NCBI RefSeq assembly: GCF_002735905.1
Contig: NZ_PEBD01000008.1
Span: forward strand, 868,001-932,000
DNA length: 64,000 bases
Direction of reading: 5' to 3'
Source: Williamsia muralis
Lineage (GTDB): Bacteria; Actinomycetota; Actinomycetes; Mycobacteriales; Mycobacteriaceae
The notes beneath the pieces were generated by a model that made no database searches, was not told where the DNA came from, and was given only the letters and a program-made list of their open reading frames with translations. Shown piece after piece: positions 45,017 through 53,991 of this stretch (positions are counted from its first letter, which is position 1; every line of letters starts with the position of its first letter). The position numbers and the translations under genes were made by a program.

Positions 45017-46504
45017 CTACGCGGGGAACTTGTCCTCCGAGTACGTCAGCGAGAACGGGGCAGGCGTGGAAGCGTGGAATCGGTGTTCCTGGGTCAGCTC
45101 CGCCAACTGGTCGCCGAGACCCGAGATGAAGGCCGACACGTTCGTGGCAGCCACCTCGGTGGCCGGGTAACGAGCCGAGATGTTCAGCCCCTCGGGCGTC
45201 CTGGAGATCCAGAGGTAGACCTCGTCCCCGGAATAGGCCGCGCTGCGCAGCGTGTGCGCGCGCCACCGCACCCAATCGTGCGCCCCCGGAACGAATCGCA
45301 CGTCGAGGTAGGACACGACGAATCGTGGGACCGCCCGGTTCTCGAGCAACTCGGCCACCCGCGGGTAGGGGTAGCGAGACAAGTCCTTGCGTTCCGCAAT
45401 TGCCGCCGCGGCGGCGGACATGCAGTCAGCGAACGATTGTGCGCGGGTGATGTCGATCTCGACCGGGATGATGCCCACGTACCAGCCGACCGACTCGGCG
45501 TACTGCGACTCGTGGCGGGTGTGCACCGGCATGGTGAAACGCAGGGTATTCATGCCGGTGAGTTCGCGGGTCGTGGTCGCAAGTGCAGCAAGGACGGCTG
45601 ATTGCAGTGTGAACCCGAGTCGTCTGCAGTGTGCGTTCACCACCGCGGCAGTCTCGTTCGACAGAAGCCATGAGGACGTGCCCGTTTGAGGCCGGGCCAC
45701 GATGTCGCAGTCGGTGACGTGTGGTGCGCTCACGGCCTCGACGGGCAGAGGGAAGGCCGGGAACGCGCCGGTGCCGACGCCAAGGAAACGGTCCCATGCT
45801 CGGACCGCCACATGATCGGCGGTGAGGCATCCTCCGGCGAGCCGATCGGTGACACTGAAGTCGATGTGGCTGCCGATCTGCGGCAACTGATGCTCTGCCC
45901 CGCGCAGCTCGAACGCGTATAAACGCTGTATCTCATTGATGGACAACAACATCGAGTAGGCATCCATCACCGAATGGTCGGCCGCGAACACCAGGACGAA
46001 TCCGTCTCCCGGCAGGGCACCTTCGACCTCGGTGATGGAAGCGACGAGACAGTGTGGCCACCGCAGTGCCGAGATCCGGGAATCGAACAGGCCTGTGAGG
46101 TGGTCGTGGATTGCGGATGCGTCGATGGGCCCCGTCACACGTGGTCGCATGTCGAGAACGCATCCGGCATTGGTGAGCCTGGTCATCGAGATGGCACCCG
46201 TCGTGTCGACCCCGGTGGCCACCGTGGTCCGGAGGGCTTCGTGCCGGAGCATCCAGCTTCGCAAGGTGCGGGCGAGTGCCCGTTCGTCGTAGCGTTCGTG
46301 AACTTCGAAAACACCTCCGAGCCAAGATGATTCGTCAACATCACGCGTCTCGTAGGTCAACCCCCGGACCACGTGGTGTTCGTGGACATAGGTCAGCGGC
46401 CGATTGTCGACCGCCCAGCACTCGCCGTCACCCTCGGTGCTCGGAGTCCATTCGGTCACCCGCCCGGACGGTAGGTGGTAATCAGCCAGTTCAGTGAATT
46501 CCAT
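45017..46504 (-). CDS. Condensation-domain acyltransferase (PapA-like), copy 4
   Basis: A 495-residue condensation-domain protein and the first gene of the minus-strand operon. The motif is D176-H177-S-V-M-D181-A182, glycine replaced by alanine as in copy 2. MPVHTRHESQYAESVGWYVGIIPVEIDI and VVSYLDVRFVPGAHDWVRW match copy 1 closely, as does its N-terminus (PSGRVTEWTPSTEG). Copies 1 and 4 thus form one pair and copies 2 and 3 another. ATG 46504. A 561-bp divergent region separates it from the ABC exporter genes. Likely an O-acyltransferase for a cell-surface lipid; substrate unknown. Confidence 0.88.
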   Translation of the reverse strand: MEFTELADYHLPSGRVTEWTPSTEGDGECWAVDNRPLTYVHEHHVVRGLTYETRDVDESSWLGGVFEVHERYDERALARTLRSWMLRHEALRTTVATGVDTTGAISMTRLTNAGCVLDMRPRVTGPIDASAIHDHLTGLFDSRISALRWPHCLVASITEVEGALPGDGFVLVFAADHSVMDAYSMLLSINEIQRLYAFELRGAEHQLPQIGSHIDFSVTDRLAGGCLTADHVAVRAWDRFLGVGTGAFPAFPLPVEAVSAPHVTDCDIVARPQTGTSSWLLSNETAAVVNAHCRRLGFTLQSAVLAALATTTRELTGMNTLRFTMPVHTRHESQYAESVGWYVGIIPVEIDITRAQSFADCMSAAAAAIAERKDLSRYPYPRVAELLENRAVPRFVVSYLDVRFVPGAHDWVRWRAHTLRSAAYSGDEVYLWISRTPEGLNISARYPATEVAATNVSAFISGLGDQLAELTQEHRFHASTPAPFSLTYSEDKFPA

Positions 46505-47065
46505 GTTGCAGTATCCGATTCGGGATGATCACGCACGACAGGGGAACCGCGGGAAAGAGGGGGAGGTGGGCGACGCCGCACTGCGCCGGATGCGCGGGAG
46601 TATTCGCTGCGCTCCTCAACACTAGGACTGGACAGGGATCTTTGCCTCAGCAAAAGGACGTGGTGTTCGTCACGCAGGTCCGAAGTTCCTGCCGCTCTTT
46701 TTGCTACCACGTGTCGCTGGTGTGTCGTGCTTGTGAAATGCACTGTTGGACAGTGCTTTATCGACACCACAGAATGTGACGTTGCGCAAGCACGCGTCAT
46801 GGCAGCGGTTGCCACCCGGCGTTCGGCAAGGCTATGTTCGTCACAGGCGGGTGGCATCGCAGCCCTACCCGTCCTCTAGGTTCAGCTGGGGTGCACGGCG
46901 GCCCGGTGCTGCGCCGGAACAGATTTCGGGAACGGGTGCTCTGCCGATCTGTTCGTCCGCACCGGTGACGCCGGTCATCGGCGAAACAGGTTGTCCTTGA
47001 ACGTGATCGTCGCGATGTTCCAGCAGTCGTGATGCACCAACAACTGTCAGATGAGGGAGATCGAT
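46505..47065. other. 561-bp divergent regulatory region
   Basis: It separates the condensation-domain operon from the ABC exporter operon and must contain both promoters. No gene is supported here. The clearest element is the 17-bp palindrome at 46740-46756. Confidence 0.6.
46740..46756. promoter_or_regulatory. 17-bp palindrome, candidate operator
   Basis: GCACTGTTGGACAGTGC has perfect 7-bp arms with a 3-nt spacer. It is the only strong inverted repeat I see in the divergent region of the lipid island, and its size fits a dimeric repressor such as a TetR-family protein. No such regulator is encoded in the window. Confidence 0.4.
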
Positions 47066-48064
47066 ATGGCAGTCGGTTCTGGTCTGGCCATCGAGGCAAC
47101 CGGTCTGAAGAAGAGTTTCGGCGATTTCCATGCGGTCGACGGCATCGATCTTGCAGTGCCGGCCGGGACGGTCTACGCAGTGTTGGGTCCGAACGGAGCT
47201 GGGAAGACCACCACCGTTCGGATGCTTGCGACCTTGCTGCGGCCAGATGAGGGGCGGGCGCAGGTGTTCGGATTCGACGTCGTCCGACAGGCCAACGCGG
47301 TCCGGTCGCTGATCGGGGTCACCGGACAATATGCGTCGGTGGACGAAGATCTGACCGCGGCGGAGAACCTGAACATCTTCTGTCGACTCCTGGGCTTGTC
47401 GAAGACCCAGTCCACGAACAAGACCGACGAGATGCTCGCTGAGTTCGGTCTCCAGGATGCTGCCGACCGCACGCTCAAACACTTCTCCGGTGGCATGCGA
47501 CGAAGACTCGATCTGGCGGCAAGCCTCATCTCGAGGCCGCCGCTCATCTTCCTCGACGAACCGACCACCGGATTGGACCCCCGCACGCGGGCTCAGATGT
47601 GGTCGACGATCAGGGAACTCGTCTCCGGAGGGTCCACCGTCTTGCTCACCACCCAATATCTCGAGGAGGCCGACCAGCTCGCCGACCGTATCGCGGTCAT
47701 CGACAACGGTCGCCTCGTCGCCGATGGCACAGCCGACGACCTCAAAGCCGCGGTCGGCATCTCCACCTTGATGCTCCATCTGGTCGATGCGGCAGCGGTT
47801 TCGGACGCTGCTCGGATCGCGGGCGCCATCACCCACTCGGAGGTGAGCATCGCCGGTACGTCCGTGGCAGTGCCCGTCACCGACATGGAGCCTGTGCCCG
47901 AGGTGCTCTTAGCCCTGCGCGCGGCAGGGATCGGTGTGCGCGAGATGACCGTACAGCGGCCGAGCCTCGATGAGGTCTTCTTCGCGATCACCGGGAATCA
48001 ACAGGGAAAAGGCCCGGACGGCGCCCGAAAAGCGATACCGGACCAGGGGAAGGACGCGGCCTGA
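47066..48064 (+). CDS. ABC exporter ATPase, DrrA type
   Basis: A 332-residue ATPase of the DrrA/daunorubicin-resistance family. Walker A is GPNGAGKTTTVRML, the signature is HFSGGMRRRLDLA, Walker B is LIFLDEPTTGLDPRTR, and the C-terminal ~90 residues form the extension typical of DrrA, ending LDEVFFAITG. ATG 47066 is chosen because AGGGAG lies 7 nt upstream; ATG 47051 is 15 bp earlier. It powers export with the DrrB-like permease, coupled by a one-base overlap. In mycobacteria DrrABC export phthiocerol dimycocerosates, which supports a lipid export role here. Confidence 0.93.
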   Translation: MAVGSGLAIEATGLKKSFGDFHAVDGIDLAVPAGTVYAVLGPNGAGKTTTVRMLATLLRPDEGRAQVFGFDVVRQANAVRSLIGVTGQYASVDEDLTAAENLNIFCRLLGLSKTQSTNKTDEMLAEFGLQDAADRTLKHFSGGMRRRLDLAASLISRPPLIFLDEPTTGLDPRTRAQMWSTIRELVSGGSTVLLTTQYLEEADQLADRIAVIDNGRLVADGTADDLKAAVGISTLMLHLVDAAAVSDAARIAGAITHSEVSIAGTSVAVPVTDMEPVPEVLLALRAAGIGVREMTVQRPSLDEVFFAITGNQQGKGPDGARKAIPDQGKDAA

Positions 48065-48921
48065 TGGGGCCGGCAACATCCACTCGCGGCACGATCTGCG
48101 TCGAGGGATATGACCCCAAGGTTGCGGCTCTGCTGGCCGACCGGGTGATCGCCGACCACGTGTCGGTCTCCGAGTCGGTGTCCCAGGCACTGACGATGGC
48201 CCGTCGTGGTCTGCTCAAACTCAAACACAACCCACAGCAGTTGTTCGACGTCGTTGTGCTGCCGATCGTGCTGACGGTGCTCTTTTCCAGCATCTTCGGT
48301 GGTGCCATCGCCGGAGACGTACCCGCTTACCTGCCGATCTTGATCCCAGGTGTGCTGGTGCAGGTTGCGGTGGCGGCGTCGGTCACCACCGGCGTGCAAT
48401 TACGGGAGGACCTCGACAAGGGCGTCTTCGACCGCTTCAAATCCCTGCCCATTGCCCGTATCTCGCCACTGGCCGGGTCGCTGCTCGCGGATGTCGTGCG
48501 ATATGTCATCGCCACCGGCGTGACCGTACTCGTGGGGCTCGCGATGGGATACCGGCCGGGCAGCATTGCTGGACTGCTTGCCGGATGTGTGCTGGTGATC
48601 GTCGTCGCATTCGCACTGAGTTGGATCTTTGCGCTGATGGGGGTGTTGATGAACAAGGCGTCCACAGTCCAGGGGGTCTCGATGCTGGTGCTCATGCCCC
48701 TGACGTTTGTGTCCAACGCTCTTGTGCCGGTCGATACCCTGCCCGGGTGGATGCAGGCGTTCGCCTCGGTCAATCCGGTCTCACACCTGGTCTCTGCAGT
48801 CCGTGAACTGGCGGTCGACGGGCACTTCGGCCCGGAGATCGCGTGGTCGCTGGCCGGTGCATTCATCGTCTTGATGGTCTTCGCCCCGCTGACCCTGCGC
48901 GTCTACATGGTGAAAACCTGA
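48064..48921 (+). CDS. ABC-2 type exporter permease, DrrB type
   Basis: A 285-residue membrane protein of the ABC-2 family with six hydrophobic segments, starting at about residue 62 (LFDVVVLPIVLTVLFSSIF). The ABC-2 signature region reads LVPVDTLPGWMQAFASVNPVSHLVSAVRELAV. It forms the membrane channel of the DrrA-like exporter. The ATG overlaps the drrA-like stop (TGATG). No DrrC-like second permease follows, so a homodimer is likely. It ends 44 bp from the convergent GT2 gene. Confidence 0.92.
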   Translation: MGPATSTRGTICVEGYDPKVAALLADRVIADHVSVSESVSQALTMARRGLLKLKHNPQQLFDVVVLPIVLTVLFSSIFGGAIAGDVPAYLPILIPGVLVQVAVAASVTTGVQLREDLDKGVFDRFKSLPIARISPLAGSLLADVVRYVIATGVTVLVGLAMGYRPGSIAGLLAGCVLVIVVAFALSWIFALMGVLMNKASTVQGVSMLVLMPLTFVSNALVPVDTLPGWMQAFASVNPVSHLVSAVRELAVDGHFGPEIAWSLAGAFIVLMVFAPLTLRVYMVKT

Positions 48922-48964
48922 GCGTGCGTTGGTGTTCAGGACAGCACTGGGCTGCGGTTGCCGG

Positions 48965-49840
48965 TCACGGTGCGATTCGATCGGTGACCGGTCGTAACAG
49001 ATGCTTTGCCGCGAAGGTGTCCGAGTCTTTGTCATAGGTCCGGATGACGAGCAGTCGGGCTGCGTGGAGGATGGTCACGCAGGGCAGGTAGACCAACACG
49101 GCCGCCGCGGCGAACCCATACCGCTTGTGTAGCAACAGGGTACGTGGCAGGTAGCTCATGTATCGGACAAAAGCCGGGATGCTCGACTCCATCCGTCGTG
49201 GTGAGACCCCGACGGTGATGTCGGGTAGGAAGGCGTTCCTGCCGCCGACCGCTTGCACACACAGCCCGGTGTCCACATCTTCGAAGACGTCTCGGCGCAT
49301 GCTCACCAGATCGCGTACCAGATGCCAGGTCTCGCGCCGGACCACCATGTTCGAGCCGTAGAGAACGGGTACGTCCTTCACCGTATGCCGGCGTCGGCGA
49401 CGACCGCGGAGTGGATCGAAGCGGTTCTTGAGGCGTTCGGCAGCGTCTCCGTACGGCAGTCCGTACGCCTCGCCCCGACCGCAGAGTGCGGCCCATCGCT
49501 GTTCGGTGTCGTGTTGCAGGAACTCCACGACGGTGCGTGCCCAGTGAGGCGGTGTGATCGTGTCCGAATCGATCCGCGCGATCGCTTCCCCGGTTGCTGT
49601 GTCCAGTCCGGTGTTTCGTGCGTACACCAGACCCTGCTGCAGTTCCGAGATCAGGGAGACCTCGGGAATCTGCTTCGCGTACGACAACACGATGTCGACG
49701 GTCTTGTCGGTGGAGTTGTTGTCCACCACGATGATCTCGCGGATGAAGTCGAGCTGGCCGATCAGACTGTCGAGGCATGGTCCGATCGCTTCCTCTTCGT
49801 TGTACGCCGGCACGACAACGGACAGGATCTTCGAGTTCAT
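48965..49840 (-). CDS. Glycosyltransferase family 2
   Basis: A 291-residue GT-A fold glycosyltransferase. It starts ILSVVVPAYNEEEAIGPCLDSLIGQ, has EIIVVDNNSTDKTVDIV for nucleotide-sugar binding, and the metal DxD site in IARIDSDTITPPHWA. The C-terminal ~50 residues include a hydrophobic segment (AAAAVLVYLPCVTIL) that may anchor it to the membrane. ATG 49840 with GAGGAA upstream; it overlaps the stop of the GT1 gene by 4 bp (ATGA). It would add a sugar to a lipid or polyprenyl acceptor. Confidence 0.93.
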   Translation of the reverse strand: MNSKILSVVVPAYNEEEAIGPCLDSLIGQLDFIREIIVVDNNSTDKTVDIVLSYAKQIPEVSLISELQQGLVYARNTGLDTATGEAIARIDSDTITPPHWARTVVEFLQHDTEQRWAALCGRGEAYGLPYGDAAERLKNRFDPLRGRRRRRHTVKDVPVLYGSNMVVRRETWHLVRDLVSMRRDVFEDVDTGLCVQAVGGRNAFLPDITVGVSPRRMESSIPAFVRYMSYLPRTLLLHKRYGFAAAAVLVYLPCVTILHAARLLVIRTYDKDSDTFAAKHLLRPVTDRIAP

Positions 49841-51114
49841 CTGGTTCCTCTGTTCGGTAGGTGCGGGCTCACTGTTTCCTCGATGATCGTGATGGCTGAA
49901 GCGACGGCGCACTCAGGCTTGATCATCGAGGTGGCCGTGGCGCGGGCAGCTCTGCGGCGGTCCGGTTCGATGAGGGCGCTGACCAAGGACGTCAGCGTGT
50001 CGGAGTCGATGCGAGAGATCGGCATGGACACCCCGACACCCAAGCGGGTGAGTTGTCGTCCCCACATGGGCTGATCCGCCCCGAACCAGCAGATGCCGGT
50101 GGGCAATCCGGCACGCAGAGAAGCGGCAGTCGAACCCGCTCCGCCGTGATGGACCGCTGCGGTACACCGGGGAAGCACTGTCTTGTGATCGATGGTGGAC
50201 GTCACGAAGAAGCGGTCGTCGGGGGAGTCGATGGAGAGATGGCTGCCGCCGGTGACGAGCAGGACACGTAACCCCAGTCGTTCGGCGGTCGCGACGATCG
50301 CGTGCTCGACGATGCTGGGGTCCCCGATCTTCATGCTGCCGAAGCCGACATACAGCGGCGCCGGGCCGGCATAGAGCCAGTCGACGAGGGATCGATGTGT
50401 CAAGTCGCTCTGTAGTTTTGGCCGAGAAGGCAGGTACTCCAGGAAGCCCACAAGAGGACGACTCCGCCCCCATTCGTCGCCGAGGCCGGGGAACAGGAGC
50501 GGATCGTAGGCCTGCAGTTCAGGCACGCCCTGCCCGGTGATGCGCGATGCGGCCGGAGTGTTCGCGCGGCCGAGCCCCAGTTCGCGGCGCAGCTCGTTCT
50601 CGGTGGATGCGCTGGTGTGCCAGAGTATGCGCTCGAGGATCGTCCAGCTGTGCGCCGTGATCGAGGGCGGTAGCCAAGGGAGCGGGGAGACCACCGAGTT
50701 CTTGCGGATAGGGCAGTAGTGCAGTGGCACATACGCGATGCCGAGAGACTCGGCCACATTGAGGATGCGCTCCTGGCCCGCACTGCCGCCGATGATCACA
50801 TCGGCACCCTGTCCCACGGCGCGTAGATCATGCTGTAACCGACTTCCGCCGCGCAGCGTGATCTCGGACACGGCTCGAAGGCGTGTCACGGGATTCGATG
50901 ATTTGAGGTCTCTGGTCACGAGATCTGACCCGAGGAGTTCGTCGGTGTCGATACCGCACGCCTGGGTGGCGAGGCCGGAATCGGCCGCCCATGAGACCAG
51001 ATTGGGTGGAACGGCCAGAGTCACCTCGTGGTCTCGGCGTGCGAGCGCAGAACCCAGTGCCATTGCCGGCTGCACGTCACCCCGGCTGCCGTTGCAGGAC
51101 AGAACAATTTTCAT
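49837..51114 (-). CDS. Glycosyltransferase family 1 (UGT/Gtf type), copy A
   Basis: A 425-residue GT-B glycosyltransferase like those of mycobacterial glycopeptidolipid and phenolic glycolipid synthesis. It begins MKIVLSCNGSRGDVQPAMALG, has LYVGFGSMKIGDP in the C-domain and the donor-binding VHHGGAGSTAASLRAGLP. ATG 51114 with GAGGAGG 3 nt upstream region; longer frame to 51261 is not supported. It is translationally coupled to the GT2 gene and divergent from GT1 copy B, which starts 168 bp away. The donor is likely a UDP- or dTDP-sugar. Confidence 0.94.
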   Translation of the reverse strand: MKIVLSCNGSRGDVQPAMALGSALARRDHEVTLAVPPNLVSWAADSGLATQACGIDTDELLGSDLVTRDLKSSNPVTRLRAVSEITLRGGSRLQHDLRAVGQGADVIIGGSAGQERILNVAESLGIAYVPLHYCPIRKNSVVSPLPWLPPSITAHSWTILERILWHTSASTENELRRELGLGRANTPAASRITGQGVPELQAYDPLLFPGLGDEWGRSRPLVGFLEYLPSRPKLQSDLTHRSLVDWLYAGPAPLYVGFGSMKIGDPSIVEHAIVATAERLGLRVLLVTGGSHLSIDSPDDRFFVTSTIDHKTVLPRCTAAVHHGGAGSTAASLRAGLPTGICWFGADQPMWGRQLTRLGVGVSMPISRIDSDTLTSLVSALIEPDRRRAARATATSMIKPECAVASAITIIEETVSPHLPNRGTR

Positions 51115-51282
51115 GGTCCTCCTCGTCCGCACAGTATCGGGGGGTGGTGTGGGTTCGGCAAATCGTAAGCGCCAGGCAGACTTACCGCGCTCGGTGGATG
51201 ATGTGACGCCGGTCTTCTGGCGCTGCGCCCACGTTGCCGCTGCCCTACGATCGGTATGCATGAAGCTGATGCGGAGTGGGAC

Positions 51283-52566
51283 GTGAAGCTACTGTTCGCG
51301 TTCAGTGGCACGCGCGGTGACATCCAGCCCGCGGCTGTGATCGGTGCCGAGTTGCAGCGTCGTGGTCATGCTGTCACTTTTGCTGCACCACCCAATCTGG
51401 TCGAGTTCGCTGCCGGGTTCGGGGTAGATGTTGTCCCGTTCGGTTACGACACCCGTGCGCATATGAAGTCCGAGCTGGTGCGCACCCGGGTGCGGTCGGG
51501 TGGGCCGGCCGCACGACTCAAGGCTTTCAACGAGTTACGTGATGTCGGTTGGGTGGAGATGATCGACACGATGGCGGTGTTGACCGAAGAGGTCGATGCG
51601 ATCGTCACCGGGTTCACCACCGAGCAGGTGGCTTTGCTGTTCGCCGAACACCATGGCATAGCCCTCATTTCGTTGCACCATGCGCCGGTGCGGTCGAACT
51701 CGTGCTTCTCACCGTTTCCTGGTGCGCCGCTCTCCTTGGCGCCGCTCATCAACCGGGTCAGCTGGAAGATGGTCGACGCTGTGCTCTGGGGCCTGACGTG
51801 CAAGCGGGAGAACCGGGAGCGTGCGCGTTTGGGTATGGCGAGCGCACACAGCGACCTGCCGAGTCGGATGACGAGATACGGGGCACGAGAGATACAGGCG
51901 TACGACCCGCTGTTCTGTACGGACCTCTCCGAGGAGTGGGGTGCCGCCCGCCCGATGGTGGGTTTTGTCGGGCCGGGTGATAGCGCCCCCGGAATGTCGG
52001 AAGATGATGAGGGACTGCAGGATTGGATTGCCGAGGGTACACCACCGATCTATTTCGGGTTCGGGAGCATGCCGGTGGCGGATGCCGGCGCATTGGTCAC
52101 GGCAATCGGGCGGGCATGCCGGGGCGTGGGTGAGCGCGCCGTGGTCAGTGCCGGTTGGAACGACTTCAACGTGAGTTCCGACGACACCGTGCGCATCGTC
52201 GGACAGGTCGACCACCGGACTGTGTTGCCCGCGTGTAGGGCAGTGGTCCACCACGGAGGAGCTGGGACCACATCGGCCGCACTGCGTGCGGGGAAACCTG
52301 CGGTGGTCTGCTCGGTGGGTTCGGATCAGCCGTTCTGGGGTGCTCAACTCGAGCGTCTCGGAGTCGGTGCCTCGATGACGCTGTCGCAGTTGGATGCGCA
52401 GTCGCTCGAGGACCGGCTGCGTACGGTCCTCGATTCGGAGTGCACCACACGGGCGAGCGCAGTGGCCGCACAGCTCATCACGCCGGAGAAGGCGACGACG
52501 GCAGCGGCTGACCTGATCGAGGCATCGGTCGCCGAATGGTCGCCGGCCGTGGTGACGAGCCGATGA
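51283..52566 (+). CDS. Glycosyltransferase family 1 (UGT/Gtf type), copy B
   Basis: A 427-residue GT-B glycosyltransferase paralogous to copy A: MKLLFAFSGTRGDIQPAAVIG at the start, YFGFGSMPVADAGA and VHHGGAGTTSAALRAGKP in the C-domain. GTG 51283 is chosen because it aligns with copy A; ATG 51256 is a possible earlier start. The stop overlaps the ATG of the next gene by 4 bp (ATGA). With copy A and the GT2 enzyme it suggests an acceptor bearing at least three sugars or alternative decorations. Confidence 0.93.
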   Translation: MKLLFAFSGTRGDIQPAAVIGAELQRRGHAVTFAAPPNLVEFAAGFGVDVVPFGYDTRAHMKSELVRTRVRSGGPAARLKAFNELRDVGWVEMIDTMAVLTEEVDAIVTGFTTEQVALLFAEHHGIALISLHHAPVRSNSCFSPFPGAPLSLAPLINRVSWKMVDAVLWGLTCKRENRERARLGMASAHSDLPSRMTRYGAREIQAYDPLFCTDLSEEWGAARPMVGFVGPGDSAPGMSEDDEGLQDWIAEGTPPIYFGFGSMPVADAGALVTAIGRACRGVGERAVVSAGWNDFNVSSDDTVRIVGQVDHRTVLPACRAVVHHGGAGTTSAALRAGKPAVVCSVGSDQPFWGAQLERLGVGASMTLSQLDAQSLEDRLRTVLDSECTTRASAVAAQLITPEKATTAAADLIEASVAEWSPAVVTSR

Positions 52567-53903
52567 CTCGTACGCGCCGGCTCGAGGCCGGGGACTTCAC
52601 GTACTGGTTTCTCCACCGCGAACTCGGTTGGTCCGTGGTGCTGCAGCTCGTGTGGACATTCGACCGACCGCCGGGCCGGGAGGCTCTGTCCGCGATCAAC
52701 AAGAATCTGGCATCGAGCCCGCTGAACCGACTCGTGGCGGTCTCCGGGTTGCCCGGTGTCCGGCCGCGATGGGTGCGGGCGGACACGCACCCCGATCTGA
52801 TCATCGATGTCACGCCGATCGACTCGGATCTGGTGGGGGCTTGGGCTGACTCCGAACTCGAGTCGGCGCCGCTCGACCCGCTGACGGGGCCGCCGTGGCA
52901 GCTACGTGGGGCGTTCACCGAACAGGGCGGATTCGCGTTGTCGCTGACCGCTCTTCACCTTGTCACGGACGGACAGAACATGGTCGGTGCGGCTGTCGAC
53001 GCGTTCACCGACCGCACGCCAGAACCGTTGTGGTCAGGGGTATCTGGCGTCGGTCCGCGGCGGCAACTGATCGACGACGGCGTGGATCTGCTGTCCGACA
53101 TCGGTTCGGCCATCGGGGGAGTGGTGCGCGCAGCTGCGACCGGCGGTGCGTCGATGTTCGGCAAGCGAGGGGCGATCGACCGAGCGCCGCGCCTGCCCAT
53201 GCACGAACGTGCGCCCCGTGCGCGCGCCTCCTGGTCGACGGTGAGTGTCGACTCCGACGTGTGGACCAAAGTCGCTGCCGAGCACGGCGGTACGTCCAAC
53301 TCGCTGTTCATCGCGGTGATCTCCGGGGTGTTGCGTTCAAGCGGATGCGCCCCACTCGGTGTCCCGATCAAGGTGGGCATTCCCGTCAGTCAGCGGACAG
53401 ACGGCGACGACCGGGCGAACGCGACCGCGGGTGTGTCGGTGACACTCACCGACGAACCTGTTCCCGGTGGGACGTTGCGTCACATCCGGCAACAGTGCAA
53501 GGCCGCGTTCACCGCCCTGGATGCCGGTCGTCGACCCGCGATGATCCACCTCCAGCCGTTGATGTGGTTGTTACCCGCGCAGCTAATCATCAAGACGGTG
53601 AGCAGTGGGGATGGGATGCCCGACGCGGTGGCCTCGAATCTCGGGGTGTTCACTCCAGAGCTCACCGAAGTGGGCGGGGTGGCGGCATCAGGAGTTGCCT
53701 TCCGGGGGATCGCGCAGGGAGTGGATGCGGCACTGCCGTACCGCTTCGGCGACGGCGTGCAGTCATGGCTACTCGAATATGGCCGGACCACAACCTTTTC
53801 CGTTGCCGCGTTCGACGAGATGCACATCGCCGACAGCGCAGAACTCGGCGGAATTCTCGCAGGAGAACTTCGGGCGTGGGGCGTGCCGTTTCGGCTGTGG
53901 TGA
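52563..53903 (+). CDS. Acyltransferase-like protein with HxxxDG motif, copy I (WS/DGAT- or condensation-like)
   Basis: A 446-residue protein of the CoA-dependent acyltransferase superfamily. The catalytic motif reads L131-H132-L-V-T-D136-G137, keeping the histidine and DG of HHxxxDG. C-terminal NLGVFTPELTEVGG and GVPFRLW are shared with the next gene. It lacks the N-terminal PLS-x2-D motif typical of wax-ester synthases, so it is more likely a distinct O-acyltransferase. ATG 52563 overlaps the GT1 stop by 4 bp. The next gene starts 88 bp later. Probably adds an acyl group to the sugar placed by the neighbouring glycosyltransferases (inference). Confidence 0.82.
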   Translation: MTRTRRLEAGDFTYWFLHRELGWSVVLQLVWTFDRPPGREALSAINKNLASSPLNRLVAVSGLPGVRPRWVRADTHPDLIIDVTPIDSDLVGAWADSELESAPLDPLTGPPWQLRGAFTEQGGFALSLTALHLVTDGQNMVGAAVDAFTDRTPEPLWSGVSGVGPRRQLIDDGVDLLSDIGSAIGGVVRAAATGGASMFGKRGAIDRAPRLPMHERAPRARASWSTVSVDSDVWTKVAAEHGGTSNSLFIAVISGVLRSSGCAPLGVPIKVGIPVSQRTDGDDRANATAGVSVTLTDEPVPGGTLRHIRQQCKAAFTALDAGRRPAMIHLQPLMWLLPAQLIIKTVSSGDGMPDAVASNLGVFTPELTEVGGVAASGVAFRGIAQGVDAALPYRFGDGVQSWLLEYGRTTTFSVAAFDEMHIADSAELGGILAGELRAWGVPFRLW

Positions 53904-53991
53904 CAAGCACATGCCCTGACCGGCAATCGAGATGGCTGGTCGCGGGCACCAGTGGCCGGCACATGTTCCAGGACAACGAGAGGGCGCGACA

